Positions 8,542 through 17,200 of a stretch of 64,000 nucleotides of DNA are shown here, in pieces. The notes under the pieces were generated by a model that had not been told where the DNA came from, ran no database searches, and saw nothing but the letters and a program-made list of their open reading frames with translations. Origin of the DNA: CBDHDJ01 sp965261645 (GTDB lineage Bacteria; Pseudomonadota; Alphaproteobacteria; SHVV01); the NCBI GenBank assembly GCA_965261645.1, contig CBDHDJ010000002.1, forward strand, positions 248,001 through 312,000, given 5' to 3'. A program made the position numbers and the translations under genes. Position 1 is the stretch's first letter, and each line of letters opens with the position of its first letter.

Positions 8542-9143
8542 CGGAGCCTCCAGCCGGCAGGCTCCAGCACCGCGCGGACATGGAAGGCCTCGCGGTAGAC
8601 GCCGTCGGCATCGACGAAGGGCGCGATCCAGATGCGCCCCACGACCTCGCCGGTGCGCAGATCGTCGTCGGCGGAATCGGCGGAGGCCGGAAGGGTGTCC
8701 GGTTCGGTCGGCAGGACCGGGGTTTGGGCGACGGGCGTCGCGGCGGCGGTGTCCGGAACCGGCGCCGGGGTCTCCGGAGCGGGGCCGGCATCCTCGTCCC
8801 CCGCCCCGTCGTCGCCGCCCCCGAACAGCCGCGCGAGCCAGGCGAAGGGATCGAACCCGCCGCATCCGGCGTCGCAGCGCCGCGCCGGCGGTGCCTCGGG
8901 CCGTTCCGCGCCGCGCGCCTCGTAGAGGGGTTTGCGGCGCACGGGTTTCCGTGCTGTCGCGTCCGGCACGGCCGGATCGGCGGCGGCGACGCTGTCGCAG
9001 GACCCGCCCTGCGCCAGCGGGCACTGCCATGACTCGCCGACATGGGTCGCCGAGCAGCCCGCCAGCGCGAAGGCCCCGAGAACGATTGCGACCAGCGCCG
9101 CCGGGACCGGCACGATCCGGTTACCCGAGATTGAATCCGTCAT
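8538..9143 (-). CDS. traV: TraV, outer-membrane lipoprotein of the F-type T4SS
   Basis: The 201-residue protein has a lipoprotein signal with lipobox LAGC near residue 30. The mature N-terminus carries the TraV signature: a G....C....GGSC pattern (GESWQCPLAQGGSCDSV). The middle is long, proline- and acid-rich and low in complexity. The C-terminus (GRIWIAPFVDADGVYREAFH, then VRAVLEPAGWR) matches the TraV end. TraV anchors the TraK-TraB complex to the outer membrane. It starts two bases after the traB stop and overlaps traC. Confidence 0.88.
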   Translation of the reverse strand: MTDSISGNRIVPVPAALVAIVLGAFALAGCSATHVGESWQCPLAQGGSCDSVAAADPAVPDATARKPVRRKPLYEARGAERPEAPPARRCDAGCGGFDPFAWLARLFGGGDDGAGDEDAGPAPETPAPVPDTAAATPVAQTPVLPTEPDTLPASADSADDDLRTGEVVGRIWIAPFVDADGVYREAFHVRAVLEPAGWRLR

Positions 9144-9144
9144 G

Positions 9145-10467
9145 TCACTTGTCTCCCTGGGTGGGTTGGGCGGCGCCGCCGTCGGACCGGGGCGTTCCCC
9201 CGATGCGGGCGCCTTCGAGGAACACCAGCGTCACCCGGGTCCCGGCCCGGAGCTGGATCACCGGCTGGTACTGCTCGGCGCGGCGGATCATGTAGTCGGC
9301 GACCTTCTGCCCGGCCGAGGCGGCGCCCGCGCCCAAGCCGGCCCGGCCGATGTCGCCGAGCCCGGTATTGGCGGCCGACGCCGCGCCGCCGGTGGCGACG
9401 GCCTGCGGCTGGAAGGCGCTCGCGACGCCCTGGCCGATGCCCGACACCATGCCGGCGAGGAACGCCTTCTCGACCAGCGCCCCCTCGCGGCTCACCACCG
9501 GGCCGCGCACCCCGGTCTTGCCGGAGCCGGCGACGAACCCCGCCACCTCGGTCTCGATCACCGAGCCGGGACGCTCCCCCGAGCCGGGCGCGGCGCAGGT
9601 CATGGTCCTGAGCCTCGCGTAGATCTTCTCCGAGGAGAGGTCGCCGTGCGCCGCCCCGGTCACGGTGCAGCCGGCGATGTCGACGCTGAGCGCCGTTCCT
9701 GCCCCCGAACCGGATGGCGCCGCGGTCCAAGCCGGGCCGGTGATGCGGAACAGCACCGGGCGCGGATCGCCCTGCGACGAGACCCCGGCCGAGGCGTCGA
9801 CGCCGGCCAGCACGATCGCCTCGGCATGGGCGCCCGCCGGCAGCCACGCGGCCACGGATTTCTCGAGCGCACCGGCGACGGTCTCCGCCCCCGAGCGCGG
9901 CCCGGCCCCCGAACTCCCGGGACCGCCCTCCAGCTCGAAGGTCTCGATCAGCGGCGCCGGCGCAACCGGCGCCGGGGCGCGCGCCGCGCCCGAGGGCGAG
10001 CTTCCCGGCCCCCGGAAGTACGGATCCGCGCCCGGCGCGGCGCCCGTCGCCCCCTCCGGCGGCAGGACCGCCCGCAGCCGCCGTTCCAGCTCGTCCATCG
10101 CCGCTTTCTGCCGGTCGATCACGCCGCGCGCGTTCTCGGCATCGCCGACCAGACGCTCGCGCAGCCGCTCGTTCTCGGCCCCGAGCCGCCGCGCCTCGCC
10201 CTGCATCTCGCGCAGCCTGGTCTCGATGGCGCCGATCCGCGCCTCCGAGCGCCGGGTCCAGACCTTCTCGGCGGTGTCCGGCCCGGCGAGCTCGGCATCG
10301 ATGCCGCCGGCCGGCGCCGGCCCCTTGCCGCCGCCTGCGCTCAGCCAGACCGCCAGCACGATCAGCACCGCCGCGGCGATGACGGAGAACAGCACCAGCT
10401 GGCGCCGCCGCACCGCCTGCGCATCGCCGTCGGCCGCGCCCGCGCGGTTTCGGCCGGCGGCGCTCAT
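9145..10467 (-). CDS. traB: TraB, VirB10-like inner/outer membrane channel protein
   Basis: The 440-residue protein has one N-terminal transmembrane segment (LVLFSVIAAAVLIVLAVWLS, residues ~23-42). A coiled-coil stretch follows (RIGAIETRLREMQGEARRLG), then a proline-rich linker. The C-terminal VirB10/TrbI-type beta-barrel domain contains GDLSSEKIYARLRTMTC, VAGFVAGSGKTGVRGPVV and IRRAEQYQPVIQLRAGTRVT. TraB spans the periplasm and links both membranes. The start is the ATG at 10467, overlapping the traK stop. Confidence 0.93.
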   Translation of the reverse strand: MSAAGRNRAGAADGDAQAVRRRQLVLFSVIAAAVLIVLAVWLSAGGGKGPAPAGGIDAELAGPDTAEKVWTRRSEARIGAIETRLREMQGEARRLGAENERLRERLVGDAENARGVIDRQKAAMDELERRLRAVLPPEGATGAAPGADPYFRGPGSSPSGAARAPAPVAPAPLIETFELEGGPGSSGAGPRSGAETVAGALEKSVAAWLPAGAHAEAIVLAGVDASAGVSSQGDPRPVLFRITGPAWTAAPSGSGAGTALSVDIAGCTVTGAAHGDLSSEKIYARLRTMTCAAPGSGERPGSVIETEVAGFVAGSGKTGVRGPVVSREGALVEKAFLAGMVSGIGQGVASAFQPQAVATGGAASAANTGLGDIGRAGLGAGAASAGQKVADYMIRRAEQYQPVIQLRAGTRVTLVFLEGARIGGTPRSDGGAAQPTQGDK

Positions 10468-11300
10468 CGCGGCTCTCCCGCCGCCGCGGCCGCCGATACG
10501 GCCTCGGTGACCAGGACGGCGAGCCGCCCGCCCGAGGGGCCGGTGCCGCGCGGCGCCAGCCACACCGCCGCGACACGCGCACGGCCTTCGCCGCCGAACC
10601 TGGTCCCGGCGAGGGCCGCCACGTCACGCGCATCGGTACCCGTGGCCGGGCCGATGCCCGCGTTCGGACCGGTGCCCGTGCTCGGGTCGTTGCCGGCCTC
10701 GATCACATGCGCCGCGAAGCGCGGCCCCCGCCAGGTCTCGATGACCGCGCGGCCATCCGAAGCCTCTCCGCCCCCCGGAACGATCTCGTATCCGGGCAGC
10801 ACCTCGCGCCGCGCCACGGCGCGCACCAGCCGCACCAGCGCCGCCACCCGGGGATCGCTCGCCCCGGCCGCCCCTGTCCAGGGCGCCGCCGCAACGTCGG
10901 CGTTGCGGATCAGGATCTGCGCCGAGTCCCGCACCGTGGGGGTCAGGGTCAGCCGGTAGGTGAAGCCCCGCTCGGTGCCGATGAAGAGCGTGACGGGGCC
11001 GTATGCCGCCCCCGGCCCACCCGCCGGCGCCAGCGGCCTCAGATAGAGATCGCCGCTCTCGGGATCGTGCTCGACGGCGAAGCCGCCGGGGCTGCGGATC
11101 ACCCGCTTGATACGGTCGCCGCCGAGCGCGATGCGGCTCACGTCCCGCGCCGAGATCTCCGCGGCGAGCTCCGCGTGGTCGGTCGCCTCCAGGATCTGCA
11201 TCGCCCGCGCCGGCGGCGCGGTCATGGCGAGCGCGGCCGCACAGACCAGCAGTGCCAGCAGCGCGGCCGTGCCGGTGCGCCCGATCGTGTTCCGTGTCAT
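10464..11300 (-). CDS. traK: TraK, secretin-like outer membrane component
   Basis: The 278-residue protein has a signal peptide ending at PPARAM. The mature N-terminus contains the TraK-like segment AAEISARDVSRIALGGDRIK and GDLYLRPL. TraK is the VirB9 counterpart, forming the outer-membrane ring with TraV. The ATG at 11300 lies two bases after the traE stop and gives a proper signal peptide. A longer open frame reaching 11690 is only overlap with traE and was rejected. Confidence 0.9.
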   Translation of the reverse strand: MTRNTIGRTGTAALLALLVCAAALAMTAPPARAMQILEATDHAELAAEISARDVSRIALGGDRIKRVIRSPGGFAVEHDPESGDLYLRPLAPAGGPGAAYGPVTLFIGTERGFTYRLTLTPTVRDSAQILIRNADVAAAPWTGAAGASDPRVAALVRLVRAVARREVLPGYEIVPGGGEASDGRAVIETWRGPRFAAHVIEAGNDPSTGTGPNAGIGPATGTDARDVAALAGTRFGGEGRARVAAVWLAPRGTGPSGGRLAVLVTEAVSAAAAAGEPR

Positions 11301-11302
11301 CG

Positions 11303-11854
11303 TCAGTCCTCCAGTTGCTCGAAGCGCAGCAGCCCGATGCGCCCGCCGTCGATGCGGAAGACGAGCCGGTAGCGCCGGTCCTGGCGCCCGGCCTCCTCGC
11401 GCCCGATCCAGGTCACGAGCTCGCCCGCGATCTCGACCGTGAGCCGCCCGGTGTCGGCCTCGATGTCCGTGGGGTAGAAGGCGGTGGCGAGGTCGCGCCC
11501 CGCCATGCGGCTCGCTTCCGCCTCGACCCAGGCGCCGATCGCGCCGCGCGCCGAGGCATGGCTCATGCGGGCGGCGGCCACGCGCACATGGCCCGCGTTC
11601 TCGGGCGTCAGCGTCAGCAGCGTCACCGCCGCGGTGCGCGCCATGTCCTCCAGATACCGGGCGCTTGCGCGGCCATCGCCCACTTCCCACACCGGCCCCG
11701 AGACCGCGGGCAGCAGCACCGTCGACGCCTCGCGAACGCTGAGCCCGACGCTGAGCGCCAGGTTGGCCGCCATCGAGAGCCCCAGCAGGGCCGACAGCGC
11801 GACCCGGATGTCGCGGGCGCGGCGGATGCCGGTCTCCATGAGCGCGCGTCTCAC
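11303..11854 (-). CDS. traE: TraE, VirB5/VirB8-like pilus assembly protein
   Basis: The 183-residue protein has one N-terminal membrane helix (LSALLGLSMAANLALSVGLS) followed by a periplasmic domain with FYPTDIEADTGRLTVEI and IGREEAGRQDRRYRLVF. These match the F-type TraE family (about 188 residues). The GTG at 11854 has an upstream GAGGCGGG; an ATG at 11839 is an alternative start. TraE is an inner-membrane component needed for pilus assembly, always next to TraL and TraK as here. Confidence 0.88.
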   Translation of the reverse strand: MRRALMETGIRRARDIRVALSALLGLSMAANLALSVGLSVREASTVLLPAVSGPVWEVGDGRASARYLEDMARTAAVTLLTLTPENAGHVRVAAARMSHASARGAIGAWVEAEASRMAGRDLATAFYPTDIEADTGRLTVEIAGELVTWIGREEAGRQDRRYRLVFRIDGGRIGLLRFEQLED

Positions 11855-11864
11855 CGGTCCCGCC

Positions 11865-12158
11865 TCAGCCGACGAAGCGCCGGAGATGGCTCGCCGGCGT
11901 CGCCTTGAGACGCAGCACGAAGTCCGGCAGGAACCAGTAGAGCGCGTAGCGCGCGATGTTGGCTCCGCCGCCGCGCTTGACCCGGCGCAGCAGCAGCCAG
12001 CCGCCGACGCCCGCGATCAGCCCCGGCACGAACTGGTTGGCGGCGAGCCCGAGCAGGGCCGGGCCCATCAGCGCCGCCGCCTCGTCGACGGTCCAGAACA
12101 GCCAGCGCTCCGGATCGTCGAGGCGGCGGGGGATGGTGTGGCGCGCGGTGTCGTTCAC
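11865..12158 (-). CDS. traL: TraL, small inner-membrane conjugation protein (VirB3-like)
   Basis: The 97-residue protein starts IPRRLDDPERWLFWTVDEAA, the conserved TraL N-terminus ('IP..LDDP.R...W..DE'). Two hydrophobic segments follow, then a charged loop and a C-terminal YALYWFLPDF segment. The start is a GTG at 12158 with a GGGGGA stretch upstream. TraL helps place the ATPase at the membrane. Confidence 0.92.
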   Translation of the reverse strand: MNDTARHTIPRRLDDPERWLFWTVDEAAALMGPALLGLAANQFVPGLIAGVGGWLLLRRVKRGGGANIARYALYWFLPDFVLRLKATPASHLRRFVG

Positions 12159-12179
12159 GGTCCTGAATCCCCCGGGGCC

Positions 12180-12503
12180 TCAGACGATCGCCGTGCCGAC
12201 CAGGCCGGTGACGATGCCGGTGCCGGCGCCCGCCGCGATCCCGACTCCCACCGCGCCCATCAGCTGCATGGCGTTGAAGCGCAGCACCGAGCCGACCAGC
12301 GCCGCGCCGACGGCGAGCGCCGCGGCGAGCTGCCCGCCGGTGCCGCCGACGATGTCCTGCACCGTATCCAGCGGATCGCCGAAGGTGTCGTCGGTGGTCG
12401 CGAGTGCCAGGTCCGCGCCGGCCAGCACGGCCGCGGCGGCCACCGCCGCGATCCGCACCGCGCCCGCGAGGCGGGCGCGCCGTTCCGTCCCCGCGCCCCT
12501 CAT
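12180..12503 (-). CDS. traA: TraA-like pilin (VirB2/TrbC-type major pilus subunit)
   Basis: The 107-residue protein has a long leader (LAGAVRIAAVAAAAVLAGAD, then LALA) followed by a short mature subunit with two hydrophobic helices (GGQLAAALAVGAALVGSVLR and AVGVGIAAGAGTGIVTGLVG). This is the plan of F and VirB2 pilins. It is the first T4SS gene after the regulator and precedes traL, the canonical order. The ATG at 12503 overlaps the regulator stop by four bases. The likely processing enzyme is the S26 peptidase at 4361-4897. Confidence 0.82.
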   Translation of the reverse strand: MRGAGTERRARLAGAVRIAAVAAAAVLAGADLALATTDDTFGDPLDTVQDIVGGTGGQLAAALAVGAALVGSVLRFNAMQLMGAVGVGIAAGAGTGIVTGLVGTAIV

Positions 12504-12778
12504 CGGGCCGCTCCCGGGCGCGCCTGGCCGGGGCGCCTGCGCGCCGGCGGGGGCTCCCCCGGACCGGGGCAATCGCCGGTGCCGTCGTCCGAGGTGGACG
12601 CGCGGCGCCGGGTCAACGCCCAGGCGTCGAGGTCGGCCCGCAGGTACCGCACGCGGCCGCCGAAGCGGTGGAACACCGGCCCGCCGCCCCTCACCCGGTA
12701 GCGGTCCAGCGTGCGCGGCGAGACGCCGAGATAGTCGGCCGCCTCCCGCGTCGAGAAATAGGTCCGTTCTTCGTTCAT
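12500..12778 (-). CDS. AlpA/MerR-like helix-turn-helix DNA-binding protein
   Basis: The 92-residue protein carries a winged-helix excisionase-type domain: TYFSTREAADYLGVSPRTLD, then RYRVRGGGPVFHRFGGRVRY. A basic proline-rich tail follows. The ATG at 12778 has GAGGAG six bases upstream; an ATG two codons earlier overlaps that site and is less likely. Such proteins regulate or assist excision of alphaproteobacterial integrative elements and lie next to DUF2285 genes. Here it leads the T4SS operon and is translationally coupled to the pilin, so it may regulate transfer (inference). Confidence 0.85.
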   Translation of the reverse strand: MNEERTYFSTREAADYLGVSPRTLDRYRVRGGGPVFHRFGGRVRYLRADLDAWALTRRRASTSDDGTGDCPGPGEPPPARRRPGQARPGAAR

Positions 12779-12784
12779 GGTCAT

Positions 12785-13475
12785 CTCCTCAGGTCTCCTG
12801 CCCGTGGCCGCCGCCGGGCGGGCGCCCGGATCGCTCGGCGGTCCGGACGCGATTGAACCCAAGGAAGACGCCCGGGAGGGAGGACGAATCCGGCCTACCC
12901 CTGAATCCGTCCGCCCGTTTGCCGACAGACGGCGCCAGACGACGACACACATGCCCGGCGGACGCCGGCCCCCGGGCTTCGTAAACGCAGGAGAAGTGCG
13001 GCAATCGCCGCGCGCCCGCCCGCCCGGCGCCCCCGCCAACCCGAATCGCCCAATGCCGAATCGCCACGGCAGCCAGGCCACGCACCGGGCGCACCGTCCG
13101 GTCGGCGCGGGGCAAGGGGAACGGAACCCGGCGCGGCGCCGCCGCCTGAGAGGATGGGTGAATGGGTGCTATCCGGTGAGAACCGGTGACCGCGCCGGCC
13201 GGGAATCACCGGGTGTATCGGCGAGACTCCGTTGGCGGAAGCGCGCACGCATCCTCGCGCGCCGCCCCGGCGCCCGCCGGGGTCACGGCCCTGCGCACGC
13301 CGCAGGCCGGCCGGAACCCCCGGGGCGGTGCACCGGATGCATCGGTCGCCGGTCTTCGACGAGCGGGATCTCGCGGGCCGTGCCGGGCCTGCCGGACGCG
13401 CCGGGGGGGTTGCAGGGAAGGGGGCCGCCGGGACGGATGCCGGCGACAGGGCGCCCTAGGACCGGGCGGCGCGCT
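12785..13475. other. Long non-coding interval upstream of the conjugation operon
   Basis: About 690 bases with no convincing gene; open frames here have the composition of random GC-rich DNA. It presumably holds the promoter for the AlpA-tra operon. CCGGTGA occurs at 13173-13179 and 13183-13189, and its inverse TCACCGG at 13206-13212. These could be an operator for a dimeric regulator. I cannot identify an oriT. Confidence 0.5.
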
Positions 13476-14233
13476 CTACCATTGCGCGGCGAGCTTCAGA
13501 TAGCCGCCCTCCATGAGATCGCGGGCGCGGTAGATGCGCCGGCGCACCGTGCCGCGCAGCGGACAGCCCCGGTACCACTCATCGGCGACCTTGTCGGCGC
13601 CCCAGATCTCCGCCGCGATCTCGCGCGCCTCCTTCCCGGCCTTGTCCCCGTCAAGCGCTATCAGAAGTTCCCTGTCCCCGTCCCCCGGCCCGCAAGAGGG
13701 GCCGGACCGCCGACCAGCCTCCACAGCTCGCGCGCACGGCCGTTGAGGCGCGGCCAGTCGGGCCCGAAGCTCAGGCTCGGAACGAAGCTCCCGCCATGCG
13801 GGTCGAACCCGTCGCCGTCGGCGAAGCGCAGCTGCCTCGCGCGCCCGGCGCGCTCGACCTTGAGGATCAGCGCGCCGTCGGCGAGCCTGAGCCCCGACAG
13901 CGCCGCGCCGCTCGCGCGCGCCATCTCCGCCAGGCCCGGTCCGTCCGCCGGCGCCGGCGCCACCTCGATCATCGGCGCCACCGCCCAGATCGGCGAGCAC
14001 GGCCCGTTTGCGGCGAGCGGGTCCTCCCAGCCCAGAAGCCCCCAGGGGCCCGCCTCAAGGTCGGCCCCGGTCTGCCGTCGGATCGGAAAGGGCGCGTCCA
14101 GGAACGCCGGCGCGGGGTCGGTCAGCGCCCGGCACGCCTCCGCGTAGGGGTCATTGCGCTTCAGGAACTGCCATCCGCGCGCACCGCCGCCCGTCGCCAT
14201 GCCGCCACAAAGACCCCCGCCCGGATGCCGCAC
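13476..14233 (-). pseudogene. DUF2285-type DNA-binding protein, split by a frameshift
   Basis: The N-terminal part (stop at 13661) has the DUF2285-type opening WQFLKRNDPYAEACRAL and a WGLLGWEDP segment. The C-terminal helix-turn-helix part (LLIALDGDKAGKEAREIAAE, then IWGADKV and ARDLMEGGYLKL) is in the next frame, ending at 13476. The join is near 13670-13700, in the run GGGGGACGGGGACAGGG. Removing one shift gives a continuous ~250-residue protein. The start is a GTG at 14233 or an ATG at 14200. Family members sit beside AlpA-like genes in alphaproteobacterial integrative elements. The shift could be mutation, sequencing error in a G-rich run, or recoding; mutation or error is most likely. 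Confidence 0.75.
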
Positions 14234-14248
14234 CGCCGCCCGCCGCGG

Positions 14249-17200
14249 TTACCAGCGGATTACGCCGCGGAGCGCGATGCCGTGCTCGGCATCGGCGTCG
14301 GCGGCCTCGCTGCGCGTCGCGTCGAGGTTGATCTCGAAGCCCGGATCGCCGCGCCGCGCCGAGGTCAGGCGCCAGCCGAGCCGGTAGTCGCGCCCGGTCT
14401 CCGTGAGCCCGACGCCGAGATGCGGCGTGCCGGTGAAGCCGCCGTCGAACATCGCGATGCCGTAGCCCAGCTCCGCCTCCAGACGGCCCGTGCTCGCGGT
14501 CGTGTCGCCGTTGTCGTTGGCGGCAAGCCCGGCCAGGGTCTCGCGGCCCAGCAGCGCGTCCATGCCGCCGGTCGGCGAGCCGCCCCAGGACTGGCGCAGC
14601 GTCAGCGCGAGCCCCCGGTCGGTCGACGGCCGCGGGTCCCAGGCGAGGGAGGCGCTCGCGCCCCATTCGCGGAAGCCCGACGCCTGGTGGGCGACCAGCC
14701 CGCGCGCCTTCAGATCGAGCGCGATACCCTGCTTCGGCGCCGCGAAGGCGAGCCCGCCGCCGAGGTCGACGCCGAGGCCGGTCTCGGCGTCGCCGCCGTC
14801 CAGCCGCACCCCGATCTCGAACGACGGCGTCAGCACCATCCCCGCGCCATCGCCGCCGGGCGCGAAGCGCCGCGAGCCCTCGATCCCGGTACGCACCAGC
14901 CACACGTCGGCGCTCGCCGCCGCGAGGTTGCCGACGCCTGCGGCGTCCTTCGTGGCCTCCGAGGCGGTCCGCGTGAAGCGCGCATCGCCCTTCAGCGCCA
15001 GCGCCAGCCCGCCGTCGGGCGGCGGCGTCAGCACCTCGCCCCGCATCCCGGCCGCGCCCATGGCCATCGTGAGGTCGGCCGTGAAGGGACTCTCGCCCCC
15101 GGGCGTGAGCTTGAGCTCGCCCGCGCCGTAGCCGGCCGCCGCCCAGGCCGAGAGCCGGTCGGTCAGCTTCAGCCCGGCATAGGGCCAGACACCGGTCAGC
15201 GTCGCCTCGACCTCGCCCGAGCAGCTCTCCTCCTCGCAGCCGCCGCCCTCGCTGTAGCCGCCCGTGCCGCGGGCATGGCCGATCGCCAGGCCCGCCGTCC
15301 AGCGCTCTGTCGCCCAGTCCGCGCCCATCAGCGCCGTGGTGACCTCGCCGTCGAGCGTGAGGTCGCCCTCGCGGCCGTCGAAGCGCGAGATCGCGCCCCG
15401 GCCCCACAGCGCGGCGTAGCCGCCGGCCTCCGCCGAGCCGCCGGTCAGCGCGAACGACGTCCCGGTCAGGAAGTCGCGCCCGGTCAGCGCCCGCGACTGC
15501 ACGAGGTCCGCGCGCTGCGCATCCTCGCTCGGACCCCGCCATTCGCCATCGGCCCCGGCATGCGCCATCCAGTCCCGGATCGCCGTCATCGCCTCCCGGT
15601 CCGAAGCGTCGGCGTTGTCGCCGGCAGCCGCCTTCGCGGTGTCGTTGGCGTCGTCCCAGGACGGCAGCGCCTGGCCCGCCAGCGTCGCCCGAACGCCCGC
15701 CGTGCGCGGCGCGGCCAGCCGCGCCTCCACCACACTCAGCACCTGGTCCGTCACCGTGCGCCCAAACCGCGCCAGCCACGCCGCCGGCATGTGGTCCGTG
15801 TTCTCGATGGTGCCCGTCGCGACCCCGTCCGCGATCACCGCACCCGTCGCCGCCGAGAGCCGCAGCGTCAGCGTCTCCTCGCCCTCGTCATGCGCGTCGT
15901 CGAGCACCGGCACCGAGACCGTCTTCGCCGTCTCGCCCGCCGCGAAGGTCAGCGTCCCGCTCGTGGCCGTGTAGTCCGAGCCCGCCGTCGCGCTGCCGTC
16001 GGCCGTCGCATAGGCCACCGCCACCGGCGCGCGCGACGCCCGGCTCAAGGTCACCGCAAAGTCCAGCGTCACGTCCGACGCCTCGCGCACACGCGCGTCC
16101 GCCACCGAGAGCGCCACCGGTCCCAGCACCGTCGTCGAGATCGTCGCCGACAGCGCCCGGCCGTCGCCGGTGCACACCGCCCCGGCGGTGCCGCAGGCGC
16201 GCCCGCCCGCGAGCGTCACCGTCACGTCGCCAAGCGAACCCGGCTTGACCGTCACCTCCCACAGGTCCTTGCGCCGGTCCACCCGCTTCGCGTTCTTCAC
16301 GCTCCCGCCGGACACCGACAACGACTGGTCGCGGAACGTCCGGAAGCCGATCGAGATGCCCTCGCTGAACGCGATCCTGAGCTTGAACGGGCTCGACCCG
16401 TCATGCTCATGGGGCGTCTCCACGAAACTCGCCGTCAGCACCGCGGGCGCGTCCTCGTCCACCGGGCCGGCCACCGTCGCCGTCGGCGTGTTGGTCAACT
16501 GCCTGCGGTCCCCGCCCCGGGTGCAGATCGCCCCGGAGACCGCGCACTCGCGCCCCGCCGCCAGCGTGACCGTCACATCGCCCTCGCCGTCGGGCTCGAC
16601 CGTGATCCGCCACAGGTCGTGGCGCCGGTCCACCCGGCGCGCCCCGGTCACCTCGCCCCCGTCCACCGTGAACGAATCGTCGCGCATCGACCGGAAGCCG
16701 ATGCCGATGTCCTCGCTGAACGCCACCCGGAAGTGGAACCCTTCCTCGCCGTCATGCGCCTCAGGCAGGCCCTCGAAGCTCGCCGTCAGCGCCGGCCCGG
16801 TCTCGGGACCCGGGCCGGGCACGATGTGCGCCGGCACCACCGACAGGGCTCGGCCGTCCGATGTGCAGACCGCGCCCTCCGCCTCGCAATCCTCCGTCGG
16901 GGCCAGAGCGATCGACAGATCATCGCGGCTGTCCGGCGTGACCGTGATCTCCCACACGCCGCTCTCCCCGTCGACGCGGGCCGCGCCGGTCGCCGCGCCG
17001 CCCGCCACCGTCAAGGCGCGCGTGCGCATCGCCTCGGGCGTGACCGCGACCGCCTCGCTGAACCCGAGGCGGAAGCTGAACGCGGTCTCCCCGTCGTGCG
17101 CCTCCGGCAGCCCCTCGAACGCCGCCGTCAGCGGCTCCGCAACGGCGGCCGGGGCGCTGTCCTCGTTCCAGCAGCGCACCCCCGCATCCTCGCCGTGGTT

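Noticed and set aside
5995..8598. 867-codon plus-strand open frame
   Set aside because: It is antisense to traC, whose motifs are unambiguous, and the composition is that of a shadow frame.
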